Shown piece after piece: positions 53,507 through 62,279 of a stretch of 64,000 nucleotides of DNA. Numbering within the stretch: the first letter of the stretch is position 1; the number at the start of each line of letters is the position of its first letter. The notes beneath the pieces are model-generated. The model did not search any database. It saw nothing but the letters and a program-made list of their open reading frames with translations, and was not told the DNA's origin. Both the position numbers and the translations under genes were made by a program. The DNA is from Chitinophagaceae bacterium. Its GTDB lineage: Bacteria; Bacteroidota; Bacteroidia; Chitinophagales; Chitinophagaceae. The stretch is taken from the NCBI GenBank assembly GCA_023251255.1, contig JAHEZD010000004.1, positions 40,029 to 104,028 of the forward strand. Direction: 5' to 3'.

Positions 53507-54208
53507 TTAAATGTCTTTATTCAACTTTTCAGCCGTTTCGGGTTGTTCTTTCAAAAACTGCTGCAATTCTTCTTCTGTCGTTCCTTCAAAAATGGAGGCT
53601 TCATCTTGTTCCTCATTACCGGGATTTGTGACCCGATAAATGGCAGTGGATTGATTGTCAAGAATCTGCTTTAACTCCTCGTCACTTGATTTTGCCACTT
53701 CCTTTTTGAAATCCAAATGATTTTTTGAAACCACATATTTGAATGCACCTGTTACCAAAATGCCCGATAGTACAGCAGCAGCGGCATAACTAACCACTTT
53801 TCTCCACTTACTGAAACTTACGATTTTTACTTTTTGATTATTGGGAATACCAGTTTTCAGTCCTTCAAAATAGCCGATAGGTAAATGGTAGACATTTTCT
53901 TTGCTGATCGAATTTAAAGTTGGGGCAATACTTTCCAATTCATTAAAAGATTCATTTGATGAACTGTTTTCAATTTTGATTTTGGCCATAATATTTTCAG
54001 CCAAATCAGTAAAATATCCATTTGGGGTTGTATAAAGTATGGCTTTTACGCCATCAAACATGGTTTGCGATTTCATTTTAGCTAAAATCGCGGTTGGCAG
54101 GCCATCAAAATAGCCCGTTGGGATGCTGTAAACATTGTCCCTGTTGAGGTTAGCAACGGCCGGACTAATTTCCTGTAACTCAAATAATATCGTGTTCTTA
54201 TTTTCCAT
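53507..54208 (-). CDS. Membrane anti-sigma-factor-like protein with three GYF repeats
   Basis: 233 aa. Three imperfect repeats lie before the helix: YSIPTGYFDGLPTAILAKM (about 27-45), TTPNGYFTDLAENIMAKI (about 59-76) and YHLPIGYFEGLKTGI (about 101-115). One transmembrane helix (VVSYAAAAVLSGILVTGAF) follows at about 140, and then a polar, acidic C-terminal part (EGTTEEELQQFLKEQ). Gene order behind an ECF sigma gene, and the cytoplasmic-helix-periplasmic shape, make it the likely sigma regulator. Confidence 0.72.
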   Translation of the reverse strand: MENKNTILFELQEISPAVANLNRDNVYSIPTGYFDGLPTAILAKMKSQTMFDGVKAILYTTPNGYFTDLAENIMAKIKIENSSSNESFNELESIAPTLNSISKENVYHLPIGYFEGLKTGIPNNQKVKIVSFSKWRKVVSYAAAAVLSGILVTGAFKYVVSKNHLDFKKEVAKSSDEELKQILDNQSTAIYRVTNPGNEEQDEASIFEGTTEEELQQFLKEQPETAEKLNKDI

Positions 54209-54244
54209 GCGGGTTTGGTATGGACGTTTCTGGGCGTTGATGGT

Positions 54245-54790
54245 TTAACGATTTAGGATAAAGTCCTCAATTTTCTTGGCTGCGTGATGGTAGCTAGCTT
54301 TTAAAGCCCCTTCACTGGTATCCAGCACCCTGCTCATTTCTTCGTAAGGCATTTCATCGTAGTAACGGAGATTGAAAACCAGTCGCTGCTTTTCCGGCAG
54401 GTGCTGAATGGCCACTTGCAGTTTCCATTCCAATCTATTTGCGTCAAAGTTAGTATCTGCTTTCACTTTATTGCTCAAACCGGTTTCCTCATCGCTAATG
54501 CTTACTGTTGATTTTCTTTTTTGTTGCTCGAGGAAGGTAAGGCACTCATTTGTGGCAATTCTGTAGAGCCAGGTATACAATTGGCTGTCTTCCCTGAAGT
54601 TTTCGAGCCCTTTCCATACTTTGATAAACATGTTCTGCAGCACATCATTGGCGTCTTCATGGTCCACAACCATTCTCCTGATATGCCAGTACAGTTTTTC
54701 CTGGTACTTTTTTATGATGGCAGTATAGGCAATTTCCTTTTTTGCAGGTTCCTTAAATTGAACCAACAATTCTTTGTCATCTATATTCAT
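54245..54790 (-). CDS. ECF RNA polymerase sigma factor
   Basis: 181 aa. Region 2: D-A-N-D-V-L-Q-N-M-F-I-K-V-W, then LYTWLYRIATNECLTFLEQQ. Region 4: LPEKQRLVFNLRYYDEMPYE with S-E-G-A-L-K-A-S-Y-H-H-A. It is the first gene of a cluster with a predicted anti-sigma and a Spy-like protein, the standard layout of an envelope-stress sigma system. The transcript is probably self-regulated. Confidence 0.93.
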   Translation of the reverse strand: MNIDDKELLVQFKEPAKKEIAYTAIIKKYQEKLYWHIRRMVVDHEDANDVLQNMFIKVWKGLENFREDSQLYTWLYRIATNECLTFLEQQKRKSTVSISDEETGLSNKVKADTNFDANRLEWKLQVAIQHLPEKQRLVFNLRYYDEMPYEEMSRVLDTSEGALKASYHHAAKKIEDFILNR

Positions 54791-54837
54791 GCAGGGGGTT
54801 TAAAATCACTGTATTGATGATAACGAATATAGAAAGT

Positions 54838-55881
54838 TTAATAAGGCCTGCCAATTGTATCACAAATTGCTTTCAATAAAGAGGTTGCATCTTGTGTATC
54901 CTGTCCATGTTCCCACATCATTATGCCACCAGCAGTATTCTTTGCAAGTATTGCCTTCCTCTTGATGGTTGGCTGACCGTTATAATAGATAGTATAGTTG
55001 GTAAAGCCTCCTGCAGTAACAGTTGCACTATCTGATTGTGAACTGCCTCCTTGATTAAGGATGCCGCTGTAAGTTAACGTTGTGCCCGTTTGTGTAATGC
55101 CACTTGGTCTTCCATAGGCTGGAATGCCCAAGACAACCTTGGCCGGAGGAATGCCCCTGGTATTAATCCAATAATTCAAGCAAACAGTTGATAAAATATA
55201 ATCACTGTGCTGTTTGTAAGGAACGGTTGTGTTGAAATCGTCATAAGCCATGATGTTGAAGAAATCAACATAGCCGCCTGTCCACAAGCTACTGTTGATG
55301 GCATTGGTGTAGGCCCCAACATATTTTCCAGAAGTTAAAGCTGCAGTTAAATAATACTTGGAACCTAGGTGGCAGCTATCGCTCAATTCTTTTAGCAAAG
55401 CCGTATAAGTAATATCTGTGCCATCCGAAGTGGAAGGGAATTCCCAGTCCACATCTACTCCATCCAAACCATAATTCCTCACAATATCCATTGCTTGATG
55501 AATGTAGCTAGTTCTTCCTGTTTGTGTAGCAGCCATGTTTTTCCAATCTACAGTACTGCCATTTAGGCTAATGAAAATTTTTGCACCATTGGTTTTGGCC
55601 TTTGTTTTCACAGCAGTTAAAACCATCGGACTTGCTAATGTGATACCTCCAGTAGCATTCACTGTTCCAAAAGCGTAATTCACCACATTGCACATTTTAA
55701 ATTTTGAATCAAGTATGGTGGCGGGATCCCTGTAGCTGGGGAAGTAACCCACAACATAGAAGCCAAATGCTGGCGGCGGGGCAATAATTGGCGTAAGAGG
55801 CGCTGTTCCTGGAGAAGAACTCTTACTGCAGCTTATCAAAGAAAGGACGAATAAAGAGAATAGGTAGCCAATGTTTTTCAT
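54838..55881 (-). CDS. GH18 family chitinase-like lipoprotein
   Basis: 347 aa. Lipobox in LSLISCSKS (Cys18), then a GH18 TIM barrel. Seen: VVGYFPSYR (strand 1), KIFISLNG (strand 3), and the catalytic motif GLDGVDVDWEFPS (D-x-x-D-x-D-x-E), with YYLTAALTSGK and FFNIMAYDD further on (Y/D of the active site), and GGIMMWEHGQD near the end. All catalytic residues are present. Surface endo-chitinase or related glycosidase. Confidence 0.9.
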   Translation of the reverse strand: MKNIGYLFSLFVLSLISCSKSSSPGTAPLTPIIAPPPAFGFYVVGYFPSYRDPATILDSKFKMCNVVNYAFGTVNATGGITLASPMVLTAVKTKAKTNGAKIFISLNGSTVDWKNMAATQTGRTSYIHQAMDIVRNYGLDGVDVDWEFPSTSDGTDITYTALLKELSDSCHLGSKYYLTAALTSGKYVGAYTNAINSSLWTGGYVDFFNIMAYDDFNTTVPYKQHSDYILSTVCLNYWINTRGIPPAKVVLGIPAYGRPSGITQTGTTLTYSGILNQGGSSQSDSATVTAGGFTNYTIYYNGQPTIKRKAILAKNTAGGIMMWEHGQDTQDATSLLKAICDTIGRPY

Positions 55882-56184
55882 ATAAACGAACGTTTAGGCA
55901 TTGAATATAAAGAATGTGCTGGTATTTGCATCTTTTAAATAAAACTACTGCGGAATAATGTAAGTTTAAGCATGTTCTAAAAGGAGCATTTTCTTCTATT
56001 TTCAAGTTGTAAATAAGATTTTACAAAAAATGACTTGTAATTTATCAGCATAATTTACCGTTCATCAAAATATGCTAACTCTGGTATTTGGAGCAAATTC
56101 CGTTAAAACCATTGAAAATATTGAGTTTTATAAATTTATATAGTATTGTTCCTTGGATGCTACTTAAAAAAAGAAGGTACTTTG

Positions 56185-56216
56185 TTTTGCATAGTACCAA
56201 ATAAACACCATCTTTG
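56185..56216 (+). promoter_or_regulatory. Promoter of the small-protein/PadR/PspC unit
   Basis: TTTTG at 56185-56189, exactly 19 nt spacer, then CATCTTTG at 56209-56216, one base from TAnnTTTG. It gives a leader of about 80 nt before ATG 56301. The rest of the 419-base AT-rich gap 55882-56300 shows nothing else. Confidence 0.6.
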
Positions 56217-56300
56217 TGTTGTCAAAGTACAGAAGGCATATAAAGCCGCAAATACAAAGGCGATTAAATCAAATTTCAAAAAATCTTTAAAATAAAAGAA

Positions 56301-56486
56301 ATGAAAACGCAAACAACAAACTTCTTCATGAGTCTTGATAAAAATGAAATCAAGCAGTTAACCAAAGAAGTAAAAGAAACCGTAGCTGTTAATTGCAATG
56401 AACATAAAACCTTCAGTGCAGCCGATTTATGGAACATCCAAAAAATGGGAAGGACGGCCAGGACATCCAGGAGGCTTTTTATTTAG
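56301..56486 (+). CDS. Small uncharacterised protein (61 aa)
   Basis: Begins MKTQTTNFFMSLDKNEIKQL, then T-K-E-V-K-E-T-V-A, and ends RTARTSRRLFI. Soluble, mixed charge, no family known. It starts with ATG behind the promoter at 56185-56216 and lies 100 bases before the padR-like gene on the same strand, so it is probably transcribed with it. Confidence 0.55.
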   Translation: MKTQTTNFFMSLDKNEIKQLTKEVKETVAVNCNEHKTFSAADLWNIQKMGRTARTSRRLFI

Positions 56487-56586
56487 TTGGATGCTTCCAA
56501 GGAACAAAATGATAAATGTGCAATGCCAGTAAAACACATCGAAATACAGAACTGGCAATCAAAAAAATAAAAATAAACTCCCAATC

Positions 56587-56952
56587 ATGGATATCCAAAA
56601 TACACAGAGTCAGATGCGAAAGGGCGTATTGGAGTTTTGCATTTTATCCATTATCCGTCAGGGTGAGGTTTACCCAAGTGATATTGTAGAAAAAATGAAA
56701 GCTGCCAACCTGCATATACTGGAAGGTACATTGTACCCATTGCTCACAAGGCTCAAGAATGCAGGCTACCTTACTTATAGATGGGTTGAAAGCAATAGTG
56801 GGCCACCACGGAAATATTTCGTGATGACAGAAACCGGCCTTGATTTCTACAATGAGCTAGAAAAGACCTGGAAGGAACTGGCAGATGCAGTTCACTTGCT
56901 TACCCAAGAACTGGAGCATCCAACATCACAAGAAGAGCAACCTCAACTTTAA
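56587..56952 (+). CDS. PadR family transcriptional regulator
   Basis: 121 aa. Winged helix: RKGVLEFCILSIIRQGEVYP, SDIVEKMKAANLHILEGTLY, PLLTRLKNAGYLTYRWVES, then P-P-R-K-Y-F-V-M-T-E-T-G, the full PadR core, and a C-terminal helix for dimers. The PspC-like gene follows after 21 bases. PadR next to a PspC-domain protein is a frequent Bacteroidota pair; the regulator probably controls its own operon. Confidence 0.93.
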   Translation: MDIQNTQSQMRKGVLEFCILSIIRQGEVYPSDIVEKMKAANLHILEGTLYPLLTRLKNAGYLTYRWVESNSGPPRKYFVMTETGLDFYNELEKTWKELADAVHLLTQELEHPTSQEEQPQL

Positions 56953-56973
56953 CCAACAAAATTTGAACTGATA

Positions 56974-59193
56974 ATGAAAAAAGTAATCAATATAAACTTC
57001 CAGGGCAGGGTTATTCCCATTGAGGAATCTGCCTATGATGTACTGAAGCAGTACGTTGAAAGTTTGAGAAGGTATTTTGCCAACGAAGAAGGCAGAGATG
57101 AGATTATCAACGATATAGAAGGCCGTGTGGCAGAACTGTTCGGCGAAACGTTGAAGAAAGGGGCTACCTGCATAACTGAAGATGATGTAAACAAGATTAT
57201 TGACAGCATGGGCCGTCCTGAAGATTTTGATGGCGAAGAGGCAAGCGTAAAGCAACAGTTGGGCGGTGAGCAGAAACAGCAGCAAAGCAGCACTTCATCC
57301 AACTATTCACAACAGCAATATGCTTATACGAACGCAGATGGTCAACGCCGGTTGTACCGGGATGAAAACCATAAGGTTTTGGGTGGGGTTTGTAGCGGTG
57401 TGGCCAATTATTTTGGGATTGACATCACCGTTGTGAGGATATTGTTTGTGATACTGTTTGGAATCACCTTTATCCCGTACCTGATACTTTGGGTAGCCAT
57501 TCCAAGTACTTCAACCACTGTTATCGGTGCCCAACGCAAACGTTTGTTCCGCGACAGCGATGATAAGGTGATAGCTGGTGTATGCAGCGGTCTGAGCCAA
57601 TACTTTGGAATAAGTGTTTGGATACCTAGATTGTTCTTTTTGATACCATTCTTCTCATTTGTTTTCCGTTGGGGACACTGGGGCATGTGGGATTTCCCCC
57701 ATTTCCTGAGTGTATCCTTTAGTCCGGGTTCCTTATTTGTATACGTGATTCTATGGCTTGTATTGCCGGAGGCAAAAACGACTGCCGATAAATTGGAGAT
57801 GAAAGGCGAAAAGGTGGATTTGAATAATATCAAGAATACTATCCAGAACGATATGGAAGGGTTTGGCCAACGTGCAAAGAAATGGGGAGAGGAAGTTGGA
57901 CAGAAAGCTGCTGAATTTGGTGCAACGGTTGGTGAGAAAGGAATGGAAATGGGCAGGGAAGCAGCCACTTTTACCAAGAAAGGAAGAACAACTTTGGGGG
58001 ATGTGATTGTGATGATATTTAAGGGCTTTGCTTATTTCATTATTGGCTGTGTATTGGTTTCTATAGTAGTAGGTCTTTTTACTGCTGGAGTAGCACTTAC
58101 AGGAATGATACCTGCCTGGAGCTTTATTGTTGGAGATGGGTACCAAACCTTGTTTGCTTGGGGGGCCTTGCTGTTTTTTGTATGGCTAACTGTTATTGGT
58201 GTTGTTACTTTCATTATTCGAAGGATCACAAAAAGAAGGGGCAATAGCAATATCATACGTTATACATTTTTCTCTCTTTGGTTGATAGGGTTGTTTTGTT
58301 TGATTGGATTAATTGTGTCTGTAAGCCGTGACTTTAAAAGCAAAAGCAATCTTTCACAAGAAGCGGTTACGCTGTCTAACCCAAAAGTTGATAAACTTGA
58401 AATAAAGATTTCAGATAAGGACTATGACGATGAGGAAAACTGGTTGAAACTTGCACCGTTTGCATCTTTCATTGGGGATACTGTTTACGTACAAAACATA
58501 AAAATCAGGATTACCAAATCACCCAATGATAGCTTCCAAGTGAGCACTACCAAGTATTCCAGGGGAGCTGAACGCTCACAAGCAAATGATTTGGCATCAA
58601 AAATCAATTATTCGATTGTGCAGTCAGACTCGGTCCTGAATCTCGCAAAAGGCATAGCAATTAACCAAACAGACAAGTTCAGGAACCAGCATGTCATAGT
58701 AAATATTGCTGTACCGGTAGGTAAAAGGTTCATTATAAAAACGAGGGATAATTGGAGGTCGCATGTTAAGGTGGATTTTGGTTCGGATGATTATGATTGG
58801 AACTGGTACGAATGGAATGATGGCGACAGGACGAAGTCATTAAGCACCAACATAGAGTATGTGTTAACAGAAAAAGGGTTGGAAAGAACCAATAAGAAAA
58901 AGGTAAATGAGGATAGGGATGATAATGACAATGACAACAATGATGCAATAGAGCAATACAAAAAGAGTAAGGAAGACCTGCAAAAGCAATACGATGAAGC
59001 AGAAAAAGAAGCTGCTGAAAAGAAGAAGAAGGCTGATGAACTGAAGAAAGAATTGGATAAACCCATCGTTGATAGCACCCGGTACAAGTATACACCTGAA
59101 AAGCCCAAAAAAGCAGCAGTGCCAAAAACAACTGCACAAACTGAAACACGTATTGGTATGAGTGATTTGTTGATGATGAAGTTCTCGATATAA
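56974..59193 (+). CDS. Two-domain PspC membrane protein
   Basis: 739 aa. A soluble N-terminal part (1-110) leads to two PspC domains: RRLYRDENHKVLGGVCSGVA (about 125) and KRLFRDSDDKVIAGVCSGLS (about 190), each followed by hydrophobic helices. More helices lie at about 350-450; then comes a long extracytoplasmic beta-rich region, an acidic stretch (NEDRDDNDNDNNDA) and a coiled coil (KEDLQKQYDEAEKEAAEKKK). PspC proteins sense membrane stress. It likely forms a unit with the PadR regulator upstream. Confidence 0.88.
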   Translation: MKKVININFQGRVIPIEESAYDVLKQYVESLRRYFANEEGRDEIINDIEGRVAELFGETLKKGATCITEDDVNKIIDSMGRPEDFDGEEASVKQQLGGEQKQQQSSTSSNYSQQQYAYTNADGQRRLYRDENHKVLGGVCSGVANYFGIDITVVRILFVILFGITFIPYLILWVAIPSTSTTVIGAQRKRLFRDSDDKVIAGVCSGLSQYFGISVWIPRLFFLIPFFSFVFRWGHWGMWDFPHFLSVSFSPGSLFVYVILWLVLPEAKTTADKLEMKGEKVDLNNIKNTIQNDMEGFGQRAKKWGEEVGQKAAEFGATVGEKGMEMGREAATFTKKGRTTLGDVIVMIFKGFAYFIIGCVLVSIVVGLFTAGVALTGMIPAWSFIVGDGYQTLFAWGALLFFVWLTVIGVVTFIIRRITKRRGNSNIIRYTFFSLWLIGLFCLIGLIVSVSRDFKSKSNLSQEAVTLSNPKVDKLEIKISDKDYDDEENWLKLAPFASFIGDTVYVQNIKIRITKSPNDSFQVSTTKYSRGAERSQANDLASKINYSIVQSDSVLNLAKGIAINQTDKFRNQHVIVNIAVPVGKRFIIKTRDNWRSHVKVDFGSDDYDWNWYEWNDGDRTKSLSTNIEYVLTEKGLERTNKKKVNEDRDDNDNDNNDAIEQYKKSKEDLQKQYDEAEKEAAEKKKKADELKKELDKPIVDSTRYKYTPEKPKKAAVPKTTAQTETRIGMSDLLMMKFSI

Positions 59194-59214
59194 ACTCGGT
59201 TGAAGTTGGGAGAA

Positions 59215-59248
59215 AAGAACCCTGTGTTGTTCTCAATGTAGGGTTCTT
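59215..59248 (+). terminator. Terminator of the PadR-PspC operon
   Basis: AAGAACCCT ... AGGGTTCTT, a 9-bp stem with a 16-nt loop, followed by CCCTTCTT. No long T-run. Confidence 0.5.
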
Positions 59249-59281
59249 CCCTTCTTGTATTAAAATTTTAAAATAACTTAT

Positions 59282-59641
59282 ATGAAATCCGTTATACTGC
59301 TTTCTGCATTGCTACTGATGCTTTCAAGTTGCCATAGGCATCGTCATTACAACACCAGTATTTCCATTAGTGAATCCAGCAATGTTTTTCAACTAAATGC
59401 TTCGTTCAATCCAAGTAAAACAAGGAAATTGCAGGATTATATAGATAGTCATCTTGAAAGTAATGTTTCTTTTGTGAACACTGAAATGGATGCCGTTGTT
59501 ACATTGGATGATGAAACAAGGTTCTACATGAGGTCATATCCCGGATTTGTGAGGATAAGGTTCAATAAGAAGGAAAATTCAGAAGAATCATATGAGAAAA
59601 TCAGGGGATTGTGCGAAGGGATAAAGGAAGTGGTCCATTAA
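59282..59641 (+). CDS. Small hypothetical lipoprotein
   Basis: 119 aa. Lipobox in LLMLSSCHR (Cys about 17), followed by a His-rich segment (HRHRHYNTS). The mature part ends RIRFNKKENSEESYEKIRGL. No family recognised. It lies 88 bases after the PspC gene, beyond a hairpin. Confidence 0.65.
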   Translation: MKSVILLSALLLMLSSCHRHRHYNTSISISESSNVFQLNASFNPSKTRKLQDYIDSHLESNVSFVNTEMDAVVTLDDETRFYMRSYPGFVRIRFNKKENSEESYEKIRGLCEGIKEVVH

Positions 59642-59777
59642 TTTACTATTTGCAACCTTTACCCAAGGATGCTCTATCATAGGCCCTTAGCTTTTGAGCA
59701 ACAGTAACCATACTGTTGCTTTTATTTTTTATAGCCATTGCCCAACCCTATTTTTGCCATTCATTAAAATGATTGCA

Positions 59778-60851
59778 ATGAAGAATACGCCCTTTACTGA
59801 AAAACATATTGCACTGGGTGCAAAGATGGCCGAGTTTGCAGGTTACAACATGCCAATATCCTATACTGGCATCAATGATGAACATGCAAGTGTAAGGAAC
59901 AATGTAGGTATTTTTGATGTGAGCCACATGGGCGAATTCATGTTGAAAGGTGAACATGCACTGGACCTGATCCAGCGTGTTACCAGTAATGATGCAAGCA
60001 AGCTCACAGCAGGTAAAGCTCAATATAGTTGTTTCCCTAATGAAGAAGGCGGCATAGTGGATGACTTGATTGTTTATTGCATCGAAGAAAACAAAGTGTA
60101 TATGCTGGTAGTGAATGCCAGCAATATAGAAAAAGATTGGAACTGGGTAAATAGGTACAATGTCAACAATGTGGAAATGCATAATATTAGCGATAGGACC
60201 TGTTTACTGGCCATCCAAGGCCCTAACGCTACCAAACTATTGCAACCATTGACGGATATGGACATCATGAACCTTAAATACTATACATTCAGTAAGGGGA
60301 AATTTGCGGGTATTGACAATGTTGTGGTTAGTGCAACAGGTTATACAGGAGCTGGAGGGGTGGAGATTTATTTCGAAAACAGTGATGGGGCTGCTGATAT
60401 TATTTGGGATAAGATGATGGAATTGGGTATAAAGCCAATTGGCCTTGCTGCCAGGGATACCCTGCGCTTGGAAATGGGGTTTTGTTTGTATGGAAACGAT
60501 ATTGATGATACGACTTCCCCTTTGGAAGGAGGACTTGGCTGGATAACAAAATTCACCAAGGAGTTCACTGCCAAAGCCATTCTGGAAAAACAAAAATTGG
60601 ATGGGATAAAAAGGAAACTGGTTGGCTTTGAAATGGTTGATAGGGGCATTCCTCGTCATGACTACATCATTAAAGATGCTACTGGAGATATTATTGGAAA
60701 AGTAACTAGTGGTACACAGGCACCCAGCTTGGGCAAAGCAATCGGCCTAGGCTATGTAGCTATAGCACATGCAGCATTGGACAGTGAAATTTTTATTGAT
60801 ATCAGGAATTCATTGGTGAAAGCGAAAGTGGTCAAGGCGCCGTTTGCATAA
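59778..60851 (+). CDS. gcvT: Glycine cleavage system aminomethyltransferase (T protein)
   Basis: 357 aa. Seen: [28 protein letters not shown] variant [29 protein letters not shown], folate-pocket residues in [31 protein letters not shown] and the C-terminal [11 protein letters not shown] block. Full length. Start chosen at ATG 59778 from the family N-terminus; ATG 59769 is three codons upstream. A TATTTTTG box ends at 59756. GcvH and GcvP are not nearby. Confidence 0.95.
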   Translation: MKNTPFTEKHIALGAKMAEFAGYNMPISYTGINDEHASVRNNVGIFDVSHMGEFMLKGEHALDLIQRVTSNDASKLTAGKAQYSCFPNEEGGIVDDLIVYCIEENKVYMLVVNASNIEKDWNWVNRYNVNNVEMHNISDRTCLLAIQGPNATKLLQPLTDMDIMNLKYYTFSKGKFAGIDNVVVSATGYTGAGGVEIYFENSDGAADIIWDKMMELGIKPIGLAARDTLRLEMGFCLYGNDIDDTTSPLEGGLGWITKFTKEFTAKAILEKQKLDGIKRKLVGFEMVDRGIPRHDYIIKDATGDIIGKVTSGTQAPSLGKAIGLGYVAIAHAALDSEIFIDIRNSLVKAKVVKAPFA

Positions 60852-60873
60852 TTAAGTTTCAATGATATTGATG

Positions 60874-60911
60874 GACCTACAAGATTTTCAACAATCTTGT
60901 AGGTCTTTTTT
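60874..60911 (+). terminator. Terminator of gcvT
   Basis: GACCTACAAGATT ... AATCTTGTAGGTC, a perfect 13-bp stem with a 6-nt loop, then TTTTTT. Confidence 0.95.
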
Positions 60912-60929
60912 GTTCCTTAACTTTAATCT

Positions 60930-61382
60930 ATGCCTGTAATCCAGCTCACAACGATTATCAATGCCCCCATAGAAAATGTATTTGATGCTGCAAGAAGCAT
61001 AGACCTTCATCAAGCATCCATGCAGCATACCAATGAAATAGCTATTGCAGGCATAACAAGTGGCTTAATCAAGGAGGGTGAAACGGTTACTTGGCAAGCC
61101 AAGCATTTACTGGCCACAAGAATAATGACTGTAAAAATTACTGCCATGCGCCCGTACTCTTTCTTCAAGGACGAAATGGTAGAAGGGGATTTTAAATTGA
61201 TGCAGCATCAGCATTATTTTAAGACAATAACCAGGGGCACAGAAATGAAAGATGTATTCTGTTTTGAAAGCCCTTTTGGTTTGATGGGGAAGTTGGTGAA
61301 TTTTTTATTTCTTACTTCATACATGAGAAAACTACTGTTACAGCGGAATAACGTCATAAGAAACCATGTTGAATCTCTATAA
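60930..61382 (+). CDS. SRPBCC family (START-like fold) protein
   Basis: 150 aa. Begins MPVIQLTTIINAPIENVFDA, a typical SRPBCC opening strand and helix, with MRPYSFFKDEMVEGDFKLMQ and H-Q-H-Y-F in the middle and a long final helix (YMRKLLLQRNNVIRNHVESL). The fold binds hydrophobic ligands; the ligand is unknown. A TAACTTTA near -7 box lies at 60918-60925. Confidence 0.82.
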   Translation: MPVIQLTTIINAPIENVFDAARSIDLHQASMQHTNEIAIAGITSGLIKEGETVTWQAKHLLATRIMTVKITAMRPYSFFKDEMVEGDFKLMQHQHYFKTITRGTEMKDVFCFESPFGLMGKLVNFLFLTSYMRKLLLQRNNVIRNHVESL

Positions 61383-61473
61383 TGGAGGTATACAACTTAG
61401 TTTTCAACAGAAAGAATCTATTTGTTAGAAACAAAAATTACCACAGCTAAATAGTGAATGATATTTTTATTCC

Positions 61474-61836
61474 ATGAAAGCATCTTCATTTTGTCTTATG
61501 GTATTTACGGCGGCACTCTGCTCTTGCGGGAGTTATGTTACCAAAACGGGCAAGGCTTCTTTTTATTCTGATGGCTTATCGGGCAGCAAAACAGCCAATG
61601 GGGAGAAGTACAAGCCCAATGAATATACAGCAGCCCACAAAAAGCTTCCTTTTGGGACAAAGGTTACCGTTACCAATTTAAACAATGGCAAATCCGTAAC
61701 CGTTCGCGTAAACGATCGGGGGCCTTTTGTAGCAGGAAGGATTATTGATGTAAGCAAGGTAGCTGCAAAGGAATTGGGTATGGTGAACGCTGGGGTAGTG
61801 AAAGTGAAAATCAAGTACAGGAGGAAGAAAAAATGA
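61474..61836 (+). CDS. RlpA-like septal ring lipoprotein
   Basis: 120 aa. Lipobox in AALCSCGSY (Cys about 18), then a double-psi barrel: G-K-A-S-F-Y-S-D, SKTANGEKY, AAHKKLPFGTKVTVTNL, V-R-V-N-D-R-G-P-F and G-R-I-I-D-V-S. This is the RlpA lytic-transglycosylase domain without the SPOR peptidoglycan-binding domain found in longer members. Probably acts on cell wall in the periplasm. Confidence 0.9.
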   Translation: MKASSFCLMVFTAALCSCGSYVTKTGKASFYSDGLSGSKTANGEKYKPNEYTAAHKKLPFGTKVTVTNLNNGKSVTVRVNDRGPFVAGRIIDVSKVAAKELGMVNAGVVKVKIKYRRKKK

Positions 61837-61837
61837 G

Positions 61838-62128
61838 CTACGTAAATATCCTATTCAATTCTTGCAGTCTTATTGGCTTAATTAAATAATCAGCAACAGC
61901 ATCATAAGCCTTAGCTTTTTTTACATCCCTTTCATTGATGGAGGAGCTAACCATATATACTGTAACCGCTTTTTGAAGTCTCGGTTTTAATTTGATAAAT
62001 TCATCCAATGTCATCCAATTCATGGGCAAGTTTTCAAAATTATTGTTAATAGACGTAATGATGTTTGTAAAATGGTAGCAACGAACCAAATTGAAGTCTA
62101 TACTAACATTCAACCTGTAACTGCTCAA
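61838..62128 (-). pseudogene. Decayed response-regulator receiver domain
   Basis: About 97 codons with no good start (only a TTG). The C-terminal half keeps the receiver pattern LDEFIKLKPRLQKAVTVYMV, then S-S-S-I-N-E-R-D with K-A-K-A-Y-D-A-V-A-D-Y and the terminal I-K-P. The region where L-D-I-N-M-P carries the phospho-aspartate reads IITSINNNFENLPMN, without that aspartate. The N-terminal acidic residues are lost, and upstream the frame enters the 19-nt repeat. Best read as a degenerate remnant. Confidence 0.6.
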
Positions 62129-62150
62129 TAGAATTCCTTCTGCACAAATA

Positions 62151-62169
62151 TGCGACGCAACTGAAGTCC
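62151..62169. repeat. 19-nt direct repeat, copy 2
   Basis: TGCGACGCAACTGAAGTCC, identical to 49587-49605, in the gap between the decayed receiver and the YkuK-like gene. Confidence 0.7.
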
Positions 62170-62279
62170 TACAAAGTATGCACAGGCCATCCTGCCCAAA
62201 TTCCTTATTAACTTCTGTTAATAATATAATAATGCCTCGTATGCCCTTGCATCAGTAACTTTAGAAAACCTCAATAACT

